The position numbers were made by a program, and so were the translations under genes. Below, in pieces: positions 49,850-58,319 of a stretch of DNA of 64,000 nucleotides. Below the pieces are notes generated by a model that was given only the letters and a program-made list of their open reading frames with translations, was not told the DNA's origin and made no database searches. Origin of the DNA: Methylobacterium sp. E-005 (GTDB lineage Bacteria > Pseudomonadota > Alphaproteobacteria > Rhizobiales > Beijerinckiaceae). Within the stretch, counting starts at the first letter, position 1, and each line of letters begins with the position of its first letter. The DNA lies in the NCBI RefSeq assembly GCF_022829725.1, contig NZ_JAKSYG010000256.1, positions 372,001 to 436,000 of the forward strand, in the 5' to 3' direction.

Positions 49850-51940
49850 TCAGGCGAGGTGGAGGGCACTGACGGCGAGGTCGATCGCCTTGATGGCGAC
49901 GAACGGCACGAGGACGCCGCCGAGCCCGTAGATCAGCAGGTTTCGGCGCAGCAGCGCGGCGGCACCGACGGCGCGATAGGTCACGCCGCGCAGGGCGAGC
50001 GGGATCAGCGCCACGATGATCAGCGCGTTGAAGATGATCGCCGACAGGATCGCGCTCTGCAGCGAGGCCAGATGCATGACGTTGAGGGCCTGGAGTTGCG
50101 GGTACAGCCCGAGAAACATCGCCGGGATGATGGCGAAATACTTGGCGACGTCGTTGGCGATCGAGAAGGTCGTCAGCGCACCGCGGGTCATCAGCAGCTG
50201 CTTGCCGATGCCGACGATCTCGATGAGCTTCGTCGGATCGCTGTCGAGGTCGACCATGTTGCCGGCTTCGCGGGCCGCCACCGTGCCGGTGTTCATGGCG
50301 ACGCCGACATCGGCCTGAGCCAAGGCCGGGGCGTCATTGGTGCCATCGCCGCACATGGCGACGAGCTTGCCGTCCGCCTGCTCCTTGCGGATCAGCGCCA
50401 GCTTGTCCTCCGGTGTGGCCTGGGCGAGGAAATCGTCGACGCCGGCTTCCGCCGCGATGGCGGCTGCGGTCATCGGATTGTCGCCGGTGATCATCACCGT
50501 GCGGATGCCCATCCGGCGCAGCTCCGCGAAGCGTTCGCGGATGCCGCCCTTCACGATGTCCTTCAGGGTGACGACGCCGAGCAGCCGCCCGTCGCGGGCC
50601 ACCGCGAGCGGCGTGCCGCCGGCCTTGGCGATCGTCTCCGCGATGGTCCGGATCTCGATCGCCGCTTGGCTGTCGGCCGCCGTCTGGAAGGCGAGCGCCG
50701 CATTCGAGCCCCGGCTCGGCACGGGCTGGCCGGACAGCGAGGCGATCACCGCGTCGACGGCGCCCTTGCGGATGGACGCGCCCTCCAGGTCGACGCCCGA
50801 CATGCGCGACTGCGCGGTGAAGGGAACGAAGGTGGCGTTAAGTCCCGCCATATCGCGGGCGCGGATGCCGTACGTCTCCTTGGCGAGCACCACGATGGAG
50901 CGGCCTTCCGGCGTCTCGTCGGCCAGCGAGGCGAGTTGGGCGGCATCGGCCAGTTCCTGCTCGGTGACGCCCCGGACCGGCCGGAACTCCGTGGCCTGCC
51001 GGTTGCCGAGGGTGATGGTGCCGGTCTTGTCGAGGAGCAGCGTGTCGACGTCGCCCGCGGCCTCGACCGCCCGGCCCGACATGGCGAGCACGTTGAACCG
51101 GACCAGCCGGTCCATGCCGGCGATGCCGATGGCCGAGAGCAGGGCGCCGATCGTGGTTGGGATCAGGGTCACGAAAAGCGCGACCAGCACGATCACGGGT
51201 ATCGACCCGCCCGCGTAGCTCGCGAAGCTCGGGATCGAGGCCACTGCAAAGACGAATACGAGGGTCAGGCCGGCGAGCAGGATGTTGAGCGCAATCTCGT
51301 TCGGCGTCTTCTGCCGCGAGGCGCCTTCGACCAGCGCGATCATGCGGTCGACGAAGGTCGAACCGGCAGCCGCGGTGATGCGGACCTTGATCGCGTCGGA
51401 GAGCACCTGCGTCCCGCCGGTCACCGCCGAGCGGTCGCCGCCGGATTCACGGATCACCGGGGCGGATTCACCCGTGATGGCGGCTTCGTTCACGGAAGCG
51501 ACCCCCTCGATCACCTCGCCGTCGGAGGGGATCAGGTCGCCGGCCTCCACGAGGACGACGTCGCCGACCTTGAGCGAGGTGCCGGACACACGCTCGTAGT
51601 TGTGGCCCAGGCCGCTCAGCCGCTTGGCCGTCATCTCGGTGCGGGTACGCCGCAGGCTCTCGGCCTGCGCCTTGCCACGGCCCTCCGCCAGCGCCTCGGC
51701 GAAGTTGGCGAAGATCAGGGTGAACCACAGCCAGAGAATGATCTGGCCAGAGAAGGCGAGGTCGTTGCCGCCGGTGGCGAGGTCGCGGGCGAACAGGACC
51801 GTCGTGAGAGCGGCCACGACCTCGACCACGAACATGACCGGGTTTCGGATCATCGCCCGCGGATCGAGTTTTCGGATGGAGCCGAGGAGGGCCGGCCCGA
51901 CCAGGGCGGCGCTGAACAGGGAGGATGTCTGACGCGACAT
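49850..51940 (-). CDS. kdpB: K+-transporting P-type ATPase subunit B
   Basis: The catalytic ATPase of the high-affinity K+ pump. It is 696 residues long, with the phosphorylated Asp304 in LLLDKTGTITLGN, the actuator motif ITGESAPV, the hinge MITGDNPMTAAAIAAEAGVDDFLAQATPEDK and GDGTNDAPALAQADVGVAM. It has seven predicted helices. It is separated from kdpA by about 250 bases that contain a small one-helix ORF, instead of following kdpA directly as in E. coli. Confidence 0.97.
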   Translation of the reverse strand: MSRQTSSLFSAALVGPALLGSIRKLDPRAMIRNPVMFVVEVVAALTTVLFARDLATGGNDLAFSGQIILWLWFTLIFANFAEALAEGRGKAQAESLRRTRTEMTAKRLSGLGHNYERVSGTSLKVGDVVLVEAGDLIPSDGEVIEGVASVNEAAITGESAPVIRESGGDRSAVTGGTQVLSDAIKVRITAAAGSTFVDRMIALVEGASRQKTPNEIALNILLAGLTLVFVFAVASIPSFASYAGGSIPVIVLVALFVTLIPTTIGALLSAIGIAGMDRLVRFNVLAMSGRAVEAAGDVDTLLLDKTGTITLGNRQATEFRPVRGVTEQELADAAQLASLADETPEGRSIVVLAKETYGIRARDMAGLNATFVPFTAQSRMSGVDLEGASIRKGAVDAVIASLSGQPVPSRGSNAALAFQTAADSQAAIEIRTIAETIAKAGGTPLAVARDGRLLGVVTLKDIVKGGIRERFAELRRMGIRTVMITGDNPMTAAAIAAEAGVDDFLAQATPEDKLALIRKEQADGKLVAMCGDGTNDAPALAQADVGVAMNTGTVAAREAGNMVDLDSDPTKLIEIVGIGKQLLMTRGALTTFSIANDVAKYFAIIPAMFLGLYPQLQALNVMHLASLQSAILSAIIFNALIIVALIPLALRGVTYRAVGAAALLRRNLLIYGLGGVLVPFVAIKAIDLAVSALHLA

Positions 51941-51996
51941 GGAGAATGCCCGAGGGGGTGGGGGAGCCCGGCGCGGCGCGCCGGGCGTGGTGGGGA

Positions 51997-52188
51997 TCAG
52001 GGGGCCAGCAGGCCGCTGCTCACGGCGTAGGCCGCGAGCAGCGCGAAGCCGCCGAGCAGCACGACGCCCGAGAGTGCGAGCACGAGATCGGAGGTCCGCA
52101 CCGGCTGCGCTCGGCCGCGCCGGGGCGGCGGCCGATGCAGCACGAGGTGGTGGCGCGGCATGCGCCGGGAGGGGAGGGCGCGCGGCAT
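51997..52188 (-). CDS. Small one-helix membrane protein encoded between kdpA and kdpB
   Basis: A 63-residue frame starting one base after the kdpA stop and ending 56 bases before kdpB. The N-terminal half is strongly basic (PRALPSRRMPRHHLVLHRPPPRRGRAQPVR). The C-terminal half is one membrane helix (SDLVLALSGVVLLGGFALLAAYAVSS). This charge layout predicts the basic part in the cytoplasm. I do not know a named family. Its exact fit in the kdpA-kdpB gap suggests it is translated with the pump and may be an accessory peptide. Confidence 0.6.
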   Translation of the reverse strand: MPRALPSRRMPRHHLVLHRPPPRRGRAQPVRTSDLVLALSGVVLLGGFALLAAYAVSSGLLAP

Positions 52189-52189
52189 C

Positions 52190-53905
52190 TCAGCCCCCCG
52201 TGGCGAAGGTCTGGCCGGCCGCGCCCGCGAGGTGCTCGACCACGGGACCGAGCGCCAACGAGGGGAAGAAGGTCAGGCCGCCGATGATCAGGATCACGCC
52301 GACGAGCAGCCCGATGAACAGGCCGCCATGGGTCGGGAGCGTCCCGGCCGAGGCCGGTACCCGCTTCTTCGCCGCGAGCGAGCCCGCGATGGCGAGCACC
52401 GGGATCTTCACGAAGAACCGGCCAACCAGCATGCCGATGGCCAGCGTGCTGTTGTAGAACACCGTGTTGGCCGTCAGGCCGCCGAAGGCCGAGCCGTTAT
52501 TGGCCGCCGCCGACGTGTAGGCGTAGAGGATCTCCGAGAAGCCGTGCGGCCCGGCATTGGCCGGGCCTGAGAGGCCCGCGGGCAGCACCGTCGCGAGCGC
52601 GGTGAAGCCCAGCATCATCAGCGGCAGGCAGAGGATGCCGAGCATCGCCATCTTCACCTCCTTCGCCTCGATCTTCTTGCCGAGGTATTCGGGGGTGCGG
52701 CCGACCATCAGGCCCGCCACGAAGATTGCCACGATGACGAAGATCAGCATGCCGTAGAGTCCGGCGCCGACACCGCCGATGATGACCTCGCCGAGTTGCA
52801 TGTTCACCAGCGGGATCAGGCCGCCGAGCGCCGTGAACGAGTCGTGCATGGCGTTGACGGCGCCGCAGGAGGCCGCGGTGGTGATCACCGCGAACAGCGC
52901 CGAGGCTGCAATGCCGAAGCGGGTCTCCTTGCCCTCCATGTTGCCGCCGGTCAGCCCGAAACTGTTCAGGACGGAGCTGCCGTTGGCCTCGGCCCAGTAG
53001 GTGATGAGGACGCCCGCAAGGAACAGGAGCCCCATGGCGCCGAGGATCGCCCAGCCCTGGCGCTCGTCGCCGACCATGCGGCCGAAGACGTTGGTGAGCG
53101 CGGCGCCGATCGCGAAGATCGAGACCATCTGGACGAAGTTCGACAGCGCCGTGGGGTTCTCGAACGGATGCGCGGCGTTGGCGTTGAAGAAGCCGCCGCC
53201 ATTGGTGCCGAGCATCTTGATTGCCACCTGGCTTGCGACCGGGCCCAGCGCGATCGTCTGCTTGGCCCCCTCCAGTGTCGTGGCGTCGGCATAGGGCGAC
53301 AGCGTCTGCGGTATGCCCTGCCACACGAGAAACAGCGTGTAGGGGATGCAGATCGGCAGCAGCACGTAGAGGGTGGCGCGGGTCACATCGACCCAGAACG
53401 AGCCGATCGTGCCGGCGGAGGCGCGACTGAAGCCGCGGATCAGCGCGATCGCCACCGCGATGCCGGTCGCCGCCGACAGGAAGTTCTGGTGCGTCAGGCC
53501 CAGCATCTGCGACAGGTACGAGAGCGTGGTCTCGCCCCCGTAGGACTGCCAGTTGGTATTGGTGATGAAGCTGGTCGACGTATTGAACGCGAGGTCCGGC
53601 GCCACCGCGGTCTGATCGGCCGGGTTCAAGGGCAGGACAGCCTGCAGCCGCAGGATCGCGTAGAGCACCGCGAAGCCCAGTACGTGGAACAGGATGACCG
53701 CCCCCGTATAGGCGAGCCAGTGCTGCTCCTGGCGGGCATCGATGCCCGAAACGCGGTAGAGCCCGCGCTCGATGGGTCCGAGAACGGGCGAGAGAAAGGT
53801 GCGCTCTCCGGTGAAGACGCGGGTCATGTAAGACCCGAGGGGCTTCACGAGCGCCAGAACGACCGCGCAATAGAGCGCGATCTGGATCCAGCCGTTGAGG
53901 TTCAT
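52190..53905 (-). CDS. kdpA: K+-transporting ATPase subunit A (K+ channel-like)
   Basis: It binds and conducts K+ in the KdpFABC pump. The ATG at 53905 gives 571 residues; the frame open to 54172 overlaps kdpF and is not used. It contains the four pore-like segments (NTSTSFITNTNWQSYGGE, LGTNGGGFFNANAAHPFENP and others), MVGRTPEYLGKKIEAKEVK near the C-terminus and about ten helices. Its stop is followed after one base by the start of a 63-residue membrane peptide. Confidence 0.97.
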   Translation of the reverse strand: MNLNGWIQIALYCAVVLALVKPLGSYMTRVFTGERTFLSPVLGPIERGLYRVSGIDARQEQHWLAYTGAVILFHVLGFAVLYAILRLQAVLPLNPADQTAVAPDLAFNTSTSFITNTNWQSYGGETTLSYLSQMLGLTHQNFLSAATGIAVAIALIRGFSRASAGTIGSFWVDVTRATLYVLLPICIPYTLFLVWQGIPQTLSPYADATTLEGAKQTIALGPVASQVAIKMLGTNGGGFFNANAAHPFENPTALSNFVQMVSIFAIGAALTNVFGRMVGDERQGWAILGAMGLLFLAGVLITYWAEANGSSVLNSFGLTGGNMEGKETRFGIAASALFAVITTAASCGAVNAMHDSFTALGGLIPLVNMQLGEVIIGGVGAGLYGMLIFVIVAIFVAGLMVGRTPEYLGKKIEAKEVKMAMLGILCLPLMMLGFTALATVLPAGLSGPANAGPHGFSEILYAYTSAAANNGSAFGGLTANTVFYNSTLAIGMLVGRFFVKIPVLAIAGSLAAKKRVPASAGTLPTHGGLFIGLLVGVILIIGGLTFFPSLALGPVVEHLAGAAGQTFATGG

Positions 53906-53928
53906 GGGAGGGAGTCCTGCGGGGCCAC

Positions 53929-54018
53929 TCAGAACCGCTCGGGGCGGACGAGGGCGTAGGTGAGGTAGACGAGGAGGCCCGCAGTCACGCAGGCGCCGAA
54001 GGCGAGGTCGAGGGTCAT
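53929..54018 (-). CDS. kdpF: K+-transporting ATPase subunit F
   Basis: A 29-residue single-helix lipid-like stabiliser of the Kdp complex. It starts MTLDLAFGACVTAGLLVYL and ends YALVRPERF, the classic KdpF ending of a short polar tail after the helix. It lies 23 bases before kdpA on the same strand. A second, different one-helix peptide gene is encoded just upstream. Confidence 0.88.
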   Translation of the reverse strand: MTLDLAFGACVTAGLLVYLTYALVRPERF

Positions 54019-54029
54019 CGCGGCCTCCC

Positions 54030-54113
54030 TCAGAGCCGGTCGCACAGGGCGGCGTAGCCGGCCGAGGCCGCGAAGAAGGCGAGCCCTCCGGCGATGAAGA
54101 CGATGTCGAACAT
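54030..54113 (-). CDS. 27-residue one-helix peptide upstream of kdpF
   Basis: A 27-residue frame beginning MFDIVFIAGGLAFFAASAG and ending YAALCDRL, 11 bases before kdpF. It is hydrophobic with a short polar end, so a single membrane helix. It is not KdpF. Similar small frames ending in a CDRL motif stand before kdpF in other alphaproteobacteria, from memory, usually left as hypothetical. It would be the first product of the kdp transcript. Confidence 0.65.
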   Translation of the reverse strand: MFDIVFIAGGLAFFAASAGYAALCDRL

Positions 54114-54190
54114 GGTGGTCTGATCCGGTTCGGCGGACCGGCCGCGGAGGCTCCGCAACCGGCCTTGGCCAAGTCGGAGGATGATCGGAA

Positions 54191-54248
54191 ATCGCGTTAG
54201 GGTTCGAGCGCGGACCGGGGGCGTCGGTCTCAGGATCGCATTAGGATT
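54191..54248. promoter_or_regulatory. Direct repeats upstream of the kdp operon
   Basis: ATCGCGTTAGGGTT (54191-54204) and ATCGCATTAGGATT (54235-54248) match at 12 of 14 positions and are 44 bases apart, about four helical turns. They lie 78-135 bases before the first kdp start. This position suits an activator such as KdpE, though the sequence is not a known KdpE box. Confidence 0.45.
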
Positions 54249-54374
54249 TGCGACCGTGGCGTGCGCCGGACGCGCAGGCCGACACCGACTTCTGATTGCA
54301 ACTATCTCGCGGCAATCCGCGACGCGATCACTTCGCCGGGAGCCGCAGGGCAGTCGACCTTGCAAGAAGGGCTC

Positions 54375-54395
54375 AGATTGGATTAGTTCCAATCT
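54375..54395. promoter_or_regulatory. Perfect 7-bp palindrome just before the small winged-helix-like gene
   Basis: AGATTGG (54375-54381) and CCAATCT (54389-54395) surround 7 bases and end three bases before the ATG at 54399. A protein bound here would block initiation, so autoregulation is possible. Confidence 0.5.
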
Positions 54396-54398
54396 ACG

Positions 54399-54674
54399 AT
54401 GTTCGATGCGGAATCATCACCGGCTTGGCGCGCTCTGACACTGGGGCAGCAGATGATGCTGCGCCGGTTGGATCGTGAGGGCTCCCTGCCGTCGCCCGGC
54501 CCCTGGGAGATGCGCACCGTCCGGTCCCTCCTCGCCCGCGGGCTGGTAAGACCCAGACGGCCCGGAGACGAAACCGCGGGCCTCTGGTTCCTGAGCGCGA
54601 AGGGCAGCCGTATCCTGCCGCGGGACACCGATGCCTCAGGCCAGGTCCGCATCCCATTCTCGCCGAGCCCCTGA
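54399..54674 (+). CDS. Small protein, possibly winged-helix, unknown function
   Basis: A 91-residue basic protein. The middle (MRTVRSLLARGLVRPRRPG and WFLSAKGSRIL) looks like the recognition helix and wing of a small winged-helix fold, seen in many short Methylobacterium proteins. No strong Shine-Dalgarno precedes the ATG at 54399; an internal ATG at about 54450 is an alternative. It diverges from the kdp operon and ends 5 bases before the VIT-type transporter, so it may control either. I do not recognise a named family. Confidence 0.5.
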   Translation: MFDAESSPAWRALTLGQQMMLRRLDREGSLPSPGPWEMRTVRSLLARGLVRPRRPGDETAGLWFLSAKGSRILPRDTDASGQVRIPFSPSP

Positions 54675-54679
54675 CCACG

Positions 54680-55375
54680 ATGCGCCCCGTCCATATCGAG
54701 CGGCACCTGATCGACCGGATCGGCTGGCTGCGTGCCGCGGTGCTCGGCGCCAATGACGGCCTCGTCTCCACTGCGAGCCTGATCGTTGGCGTCGCGGCAT
54801 CCGCGGCCGGGCCCGGCGAGGTTCTGGTCGCCGGTTGCGCCGGGCTCGTGGCGGGAGCCATGTCGATGGCTGCGGGCGAGTACGTTTCGGTCAGCTCGCA
54901 GGCCGACACCGAGCGAGCCGATCTCGAGCGGGAGCGCGGCGAACTCGCGAGCGATCCCGCGGCCGAACGGGAGGAACTCGCCCGGATCTATGTTGACCGG
55001 GGCCTCGACCACGCTTTGGCCCTCCAAGTCGCCGATCAGCTCATGGCGAAGGATGCCCTCGGCGCCCATGCACGCGACGAGCTTGGCATCTCGGAGATCA
55101 CGGCGGCCCGTCCCGTCCAGGCGGCCCTGACGTCGGCCGCCACCTTCTCGGCCGGCGCCGCCATGCCGCTGATCGTGGCGGCTGCGTCGCCGGGACCGAT
55201 CGCGGTCTACACGGTATCGGGGGCCTCGCTACTGTTCCTGGCCGTGCTCGGCGCCCTGGGCGCGAAGGCGGGCGGCGCCCCGCTGGTGCGGGCCACGGCG
55301 CGCGTGACCTTCTGGGGGGCGCTCGCCATGGCGGTCACCGCCGGGATCGGAAGCCTCGTCGGCAAGGCCGTCTGA
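54680..55375 (+). CDS. VIT1/CCC1-family Fe2+/Mn2+ transporter
   Basis: A 231-residue membrane protein with five helices. The signatures are RIGWLRAAVLGANDGLVSTASLIVGVAA, then AGAMSMAAGEYVSVSSQADTERADLERER, a charged cytoplasmic segment DPAAEREELARIYVDRG-type and C-terminal helices. Eukaryotic relatives load iron or manganese into vacuoles; bacterial ones probably export or detoxify these metals. Metal-binding Glu and Met residues (MSMAAGEY) in helix 2 are kept. It starts 5 bases after the small winged-helix-like gene. Confidence 0.93.
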   Translation: MRPVHIERHLIDRIGWLRAAVLGANDGLVSTASLIVGVAASAAGPGEVLVAGCAGLVAGAMSMAAGEYVSVSSQADTERADLERERGELASDPAAEREELARIYVDRGLDHALALQVADQLMAKDALGAHARDELGISEITAARPVQAALTSAATFSAGAAMPLIVAAASPGPIAVYTVSGASLLFLAVLGALGAKAGGAPLVRATARVTFWGALAMAVTAGIGSLVGKAV

Positions 55376-55540
55376 CGAAGCCGAGAGGCCGCGCGCCCCC
55401 GACGGCTGAGAATTGCGGGCGACGATGGACAACCGGACGTAACAACGCGGCTTCCTCGTTCTCTTGCGTGGGCGTCCGGCTGCGGCAATGGTCGCGGGCG
55501 GATCCGGCTCGGAGGAGGCCGGACCGCCACAGGGATCGCC

Positions 55541-57109
55541 ATGGGACGCTTTCCAGGCGCCGTCGCGCTACTGGTCGTCGCGCTCGGCGGGAATGCCGCG
55601 CAAGCCGCGGTGGCCCGGCTCGAGATCACCGACCGGCAGCCCTACGGCACGTTCGGGGCGGGGGACTACGTCCGTCTCGACGGTACGGTGCATGGGGAAC
55701 TCGCGCCGGATGAGGCGGGCATTCCCGACCTCGACAAGGCGGAGCGCACCCCGGACGGCAAGGTCGCTTACGCGGCGCGCATCATCCTGTTCATCCCGTC
55801 CGATCCGGCCGCCGGCAACGGCGCGCTGCTGGTCGACGTGCCCAATCGCGGTAACGCCTACGCGAACGCGCTCTACAACAGCCCCCGCACCCGTCCGATG
55901 CAATCCGGCAACCTCGAGCCCGGCACCGGCTTCCTGGAGGATCGCGGCTATGCAGTCGCAGAGGTCTATTGGGAGCTCGGCCGCGGGGCTGATCTCCCGG
56001 CCTTTACCGACGGGGACGGCAAGCGGCGTTTCGTCGAGGGCGTCGGCTTCGCGATCGTGCGCGATGCTGCCGATTTCCTGGCCCACGCAGCGGCCGACTC
56101 GGCCGGGACACGCAACCCGCTCACCGGAGCGATCAACCGGACGATCGGCACCGGCAAATCCCAGGACGGCCGGTTCCTCAAGACGTTCTTGTTGCACGGC
56201 TTCAACGTCGTGCAGGGGCGGCGTGTGTTCGACGGCCTGCACGTCTTCGTGTCAGGCGCAGGGTTGCTGCCGATTCTGCAATCCGGCACCGGTCCGCATT
56301 CGAGCGGCGACAAGACACCGAACTTCGCGGATCCCGAATTCCCCGGCGTCAACGACGGGCCGCTGACGATCGGCGAGATCGTCAAGACAGTCGAGGCGCG
56401 GGGGGAAGTGTCGCCCAAGATGATGCTGCTTAACTCAACCGTCGATTACGCCTCACTGCGTGCTTCATTGGGCCGGACCGGCGCGCACGGCACCGCCGAT
56501 CTTCCGCTGCCAGCGAATGTGCGGATGTACGACGTTGCCGGGGCTTCGCACGTCACGGTGGTGAAGTCGGAGAGTTGCTCGCTCCCACCCGGGCGCCTCG
56601 ATTGGGTGCCCGTGGCCCGGGCGACACTCCAGCGGCTCGATGGATGGGTGGCGCGCAATGCGCCACCGCCCGCGACGCGGCTGATGCCGTTGCAACCCGC
56701 TCCGGGGGATCCGAACGTCCTGCAGGCGCCGAGGGCGCTCGCCGAGGCGGTCGTGCAGGTGCCGCAGCGCGACGCTGACGGTAACCCGATCGGCGGCGTG
56801 CGGCTACCGGACATCGCGGTCCCGCTGGGGGTTCATGGCGGTCAAAACGCGCCGCTCACCCAATTCACCTGCTCTCTGGTCGGCGCGTATCAACCGTTCG
56901 CGCGGAACAGTGACGGCAACGATACCGGCCGGCCGTCGCTGGCCGAGCGGTACAGCAATCAGCAGGACTACGAGAATCGCGTCCGCGCCGCCGCCCGTAC
57001 CGCGCAGGTCGAGGGGTTTCTGCTGCCTGCGGATGTCGCGGTGATCGTCAACGCAGCCGCCGAAACCCCGCTGTTCGGCCACCACGGGGAAACGGCACCG
57101 CCGCGCTGA
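55541..57109 (+). CDS. Secreted alpha/beta hydrolase-domain protein (Abhydrolase_10-like)
   Basis: A 522-residue exported protein with a signal peptide (MGRFPGAVALLVVALGGNAAQA). It has a beta-rich N-terminal part (LEITDRQPYGTFGAGDYVRLDGTVHGEL), then the family's LLVDVPNRGNAYANAL, LEPGTGFLEDRGYAVAEVYWELG, FLLHGFNVVQGRRVFDGLHVFVSGAG and a late MYDVAGASHVTV. No classic G-x-S-x-G stands out; the family is described as hydrolase-like with unclear activity. It lies downstream of a metal transporter and converges on the MRJP-like gene, with which it shares a terminator. Confidence 0.82.
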   Translation: MGRFPGAVALLVVALGGNAAQAAVARLEITDRQPYGTFGAGDYVRLDGTVHGELAPDEAGIPDLDKAERTPDGKVAYAARIILFIPSDPAAGNGALLVDVPNRGNAYANALYNSPRTRPMQSGNLEPGTGFLEDRGYAVAEVYWELGRGADLPAFTDGDGKRRFVEGVGFAIVRDAADFLAHAAADSAGTRNPLTGAINRTIGTGKSQDGRFLKTFLLHGFNVVQGRRVFDGLHVFVSGAGLLPILQSGTGPHSSGDKTPNFADPEFPGVNDGPLTIGEIVKTVEARGEVSPKMMLLNSTVDYASLRASLGRTGAHGTADLPLPANVRMYDVAGASHVTVVKSESCSLPPGRLDWVPVARATLQRLDGWVARNAPPPATRLMPLQPAPGDPNVLQAPRALAEAVVQVPQRDADGNPIGGVRLPDIAVPLGVHGGQNAPLTQFTCSLVGAYQPFARNSDGNDTGRPSLAERYSNQQDYENRVRAAARTAQVEGFLLPADVAVIVNAAAETPLFGHHGETAPPR

Positions 57110-57133
57110 GCGCCGCGCTTCAGCGCGGCGCTC
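57108..57133. terminator. Bidirectional terminator shared by two convergent genes
   Basis: A perfect 12-bp stem, GAGCGCCGCGCT (57108-57119) with AGCGCGGCGCTC (57122-57133), with the two bases TC between. The arms overlap both convergent stop codons (57107-57109 and 57120-57122). No T-run follows on either side. Confidence 0.75.
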
Positions 57134-58319
57134 CTCCGGTCGAACCCGTCACATCCCCCGGGCCGGCCTTGATCGCCCAGAGCTCCGTCGGCAGGCTGAT
57201 CGGCGCGCCGGGCTTGTAATCGGCCGAATCCTGGATGTGCGAGGTGGTCACGTAGATCGTGCCGTCCGGCCCCTCGCTGAACGTGTCGGGCCAGCGCAGC
57301 CGTGAATCCTGGACCAGGGTGGTGAGGCTCGCTCCCGTCTGCGACAGGTCGCGCACCTTCACGGCGTTGTCCTGCGGGGAGGTCACGTACATCCGCCCAT
57401 CCTTGCGGGCGATCAGCAGGCCGTCAGCGGGGCCGTTCTCGCCGACCGTCGTGATCTTCCCGCTCAGCGTCCGGTCGCTCAGCATTTCGGGTACGAAGGA
57501 GGAGGTGGCCCAGCCGGTGAGCGCGTCGGTCGGCAGGCTGTAGAGCGTCTTGCCCTTGATCGCCTGCCAGTACAGCGTCTTGCCGTCGGGCGAGAGGGCG
57601 ATGCCGTCCGCCGCGAAGTTCACGCCGCGCCCGTCGGGGCGGCGCAGCGGCTTGCCGTCGTACTGAACGGTAACGCCCTTGTCCGGCATGGTCGAGGCAT
57701 GGCCCGACAGCACGCGCTTGGCCGAGCCGCTGTCGAGATCGACGACGATCAGCGCGCCCTCCGCGCCGGAATCGGTCAGGTAAGCGGTCTTCCCGTCGGG
57801 GGCGATGCGCACGTCGTTGATGTAGGAGGCCTGCAGGACGGTGCTGGTGTCGAACGGGATGGTCTTCACGACTTGGTTGGTCTTCAGGTCGATGCCGACG
57901 AGCTTGGGGCCGTCCTTGATGACATGCGCCATCGCGGGGGCGGCCGCGTCGACCACCCAGAGTCTGTCCTGCTGATCGGCCACGACACTCTGCACGCAGA
58001 CGAAGTGGGTCTTGGGGTCGACCGTGTCGGATTTCGCGTTGCGCCAGCCGTTCCAGTCCTCGTTCGGGAAGGGCACGGGTTTGCCGTCCTTCAGCTCGGC
58101 AACCGAGACCGGGGCATCCTCGCTCCAGCGCGGGAAGTTGACGAAGATGCGCCCATCCTTGCTCACGGTGATGCCCGTGACCTGATGGTCGAAGTGCGCC
58201 ACCTGCGAGAGTGTCGCCTGTCCAGCGGTCTGCTGGGACGAGGCAGGCACCGGTAGAAGCGCCACGCCCGATAGCAACGCGAGAGCGAGCCCGGGACGAA
58301 AGTCGACGGGGAACTTCAT
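57120..58319 (-). CDS. Secreted MRJP/yellow-family beta-propeller protein
   Basis: A 399-residue exported protein from the ATG at 58319, preceded by GGAGTG. A signal peptide (FRPGLALALLSGVALLPVPASS) is followed by six-bladed propeller repeats typical of major royal jelly protein and yellow homologues, such as GITVSKDGRIFVNFPRW, RLWVVDAAAPAMAHV, INDVRIAPDGKTAYLTDSG, GIALSPDGKTLYWQAI and WPDTFSEGPDGTIYVTTS. Bacterial members are often annotated as gluconolactonase-like, but catalytic residues are not certain. It probably acts in the periplasm. No partner gene was identified. Confidence 0.87.
   Translation of the reverse strand: MKFPVDFRPGLALALLSGVALLPVPASSQQTAGQATLSQVAHFDHQVTGITVSKDGRIFVNFPRWSEDAPVSVAELKDGKPVPFPNEDWNGWRNAKSDTVDPKTHFVCVQSVVADQQDRLWVVDAAAPAMAHVIKDGPKLVGIDLKTNQVVKTIPFDTSTVLQASYINDVRIAPDGKTAYLTDSGAEGALIVVDLDSGSAKRVLSGHASTMPDKGVTVQYDGKPLRRPDGRGVNFAADGIALSPDGKTLYWQAIKGKTLYSLPTDALTGWATSSFVPEMLSDRTLSGKITTVGENGPADGLLIARKDGRMYVTSPQDNAVKVRDLSQTGASLTTLVQDSRLRWPDTFSEGPDGTIYVTTSHIQDSADYKPGAPISLPTELWAIKAGPGDVTGSTGGAPR

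Noticed and set aside
49772..52030. 752-codon open frame on the plus strand opposite kdpB/kdpC
   Set aside because: It is antisense to a clear P-type ATPase. Long antisense frames are expected at this GC content, and its product is His/Gly/Arg-rich without domains.
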